Shown one piece after another: positions 37,126-37,643 of a stretch of DNA of 37,643 nt. A program made the position numbers and the translations under genes. The stretch's first letter is position 1. Each line of letters begins with the position of its first letter. Source of the stretch: a virus; IMG/VR virus record IMGVR_UViG_3300020450_000003, positions 1 through 37,643 of that record, one strand, 5' to 3'. Under the pieces are notes generated by a model that saw only the letters and a list, made by a program, of their open reading frames with translations, was not told where the DNA came from and did no database searches.

Positions 37126-37643
37126 CAGCTTTTCATCCCATAGCAGGCGCGGCAATTGCCGACATTGGTATTGAAAACGATGCATTGGTTGGTACCGATG
37201 TAACGCTTGGAAATCCTGTTGTTGATACAACAACATTAACACAAGAATTTGCTCTTGCCGCTCCTGATGTTACGATGGGCAACCCAACAGTTGACACAAC
37301 GGCATTAACAGAAGTTGTTAATACGTCATTTGCCGCGGCTGATATATTATTTGGAAACCCGACAGTAGACACAACAGCAATTAGTCAAAATCATTCATTG
37401 GAAGGCGTATATAACGGAAGCGCAATTGTCGTTCCAAATCTAACAATCTTTGAAGACGAAACATTTAGCGCGCCTGATGTAATAACAGGATCAGTAAGAG
37501 TTGGAGCGGGTGTATTAACACAATTACAAGGTTTTGTACCTTCGCCAATAACAATGGGAGCGCCAGACGTTGAAAGCGGCGTGCTGACGCAAAATCACGC
37601 ATTGACTGGGAATGACGTTACAACAGGAAACCCAACAGTCGAT
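37122..37643 (+). CDS. Repeat-rich virion protein, 5' part (gene wraps the origin)
   Basis: The ATG at 37122 overlaps the sulfotransferase stop. The frame stays open to the contig end and continues in frame at position 1 to a stop at 683, giving about 375 aa. This part has three GNPxVDTT motifs, the segment NLTIFEDETFSAPDV, then GVLTQ...MGAPDV. The same motif order is repeated in the second half, so the protein looks like a tandem duplication of about 150 residues. The predicted structure is beta-rich and regular. The fibre context suggests a virion surface component. Confidence 0.75.
   Translation, partial: MTAFHPIAGAAIADIGIENDALVGTDVTLGNPVVDTTTLTQEFALAAPDVTMGNPTVDTTALTEVVNTSFAAADILFGNPTVDTTAISQNHSLEGVYNGSAIVVPNLTIFEDETFSAPDVITGSVRVGAGVLTQLQGFVPSPITMGAPDVESGVLTQNHALTGNDVTTGNPTVD
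37567..37643. repeat. Contig-end overlap, right copy
   Basis: These 77 bases are identical to positions 1-77. Removing one copy gives a 37,566-bp circle in which the gene from 37122 continues in frame to 683. Confidence 0.95.

Overview
This window is a complete, circularly assembled genome of a small AT-rich tailed phage, most likely a marine podovirus of an alphaproteobacterium. The last 77 bases (37567-37643) repeat the first 77 exactly, so one genome unit is 37,566 bp and a single gene (37122 to 683) runs across the contig ends. The podovirus call rests on a portal followed by scaffold and a DUF5309/SU10-type capsid protein, an SU10-type adaptor, a nozzle-like protein and A/Q-rich internal virion proteins, with no tape measure, tail tube or sheath. 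The marine alphaproteobacterial assignment is an inference from gene content (GTA-type 3-TM holin, EF-hand holin, small basic proteins beside the terminase). I see no integrase, classical repressor, DNA polymerase, RNA polymerase or tRNA gene.

Layout on the circle. The late + strand runs from the terminase small and large subunits (29863-31501) through small basic proteins, adaptor, decoration-like protein and an S74 tail fibre (31532-35989). A block of surface-modification enzymes interleaved with fibre genes follows: GNAT-like protein, sulfotransferase, repeat protein, second fibre, small chaperone-like protein, two 2OG-Fe(II)-oxygenase-like proteins, a capsule-transferase-like protein and a radical SAM/SPASM enzyme (35993 across the origin to 4482). 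Then come the nozzle with two cupredoxin-like domains (4473-7670), internal virion proteins, portal, scaffold and capsid (8018-16782), connector-like and lysis genes (16829-18800), a 3-TM holin and an M15 endopeptidase (18797-19643). A bidirectional terminator at 19650-19681 ends this late block.

The early and replication half (19742-29724) has genes on both strands: a three-gene minus operon (20604 to 19742); a + strand DUF932-to-RusA series (20808-23362); a minus recombination operon with Gp157, ERF, SSB, a DUF1367-like protein and an HNH nuclease (25774 to 23344); and a + replication block with a lambda O-like initiator, a possible P-like partner, a ParB-domain protein and an ABC-ATPase/GNAT fusion (25996-28745). 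Small minus genes complete it (29724 to 28742).

Five promoters in this half carry the same 21-bp box with fixed spacing (consensus TTTGTAAAC-N5-GTTGACA), and seven early leaders share the extended Shine-Dalgarno GAGGTTC. Both point to one coordinated early regulon. The initiator gene holds four copies of a related TTGTAAA-type iteron, a candidate origin placed as in lambda.

The best candidates for something new are the ParB plus ABC-GNAT pair (possible DNA base modification), the enzyme cassette among the fibre genes, the promoter box/iteron network, and a 29-aa hydrophobic peptide gene faced by a candidate structured antisense RNA at 19990-20195.
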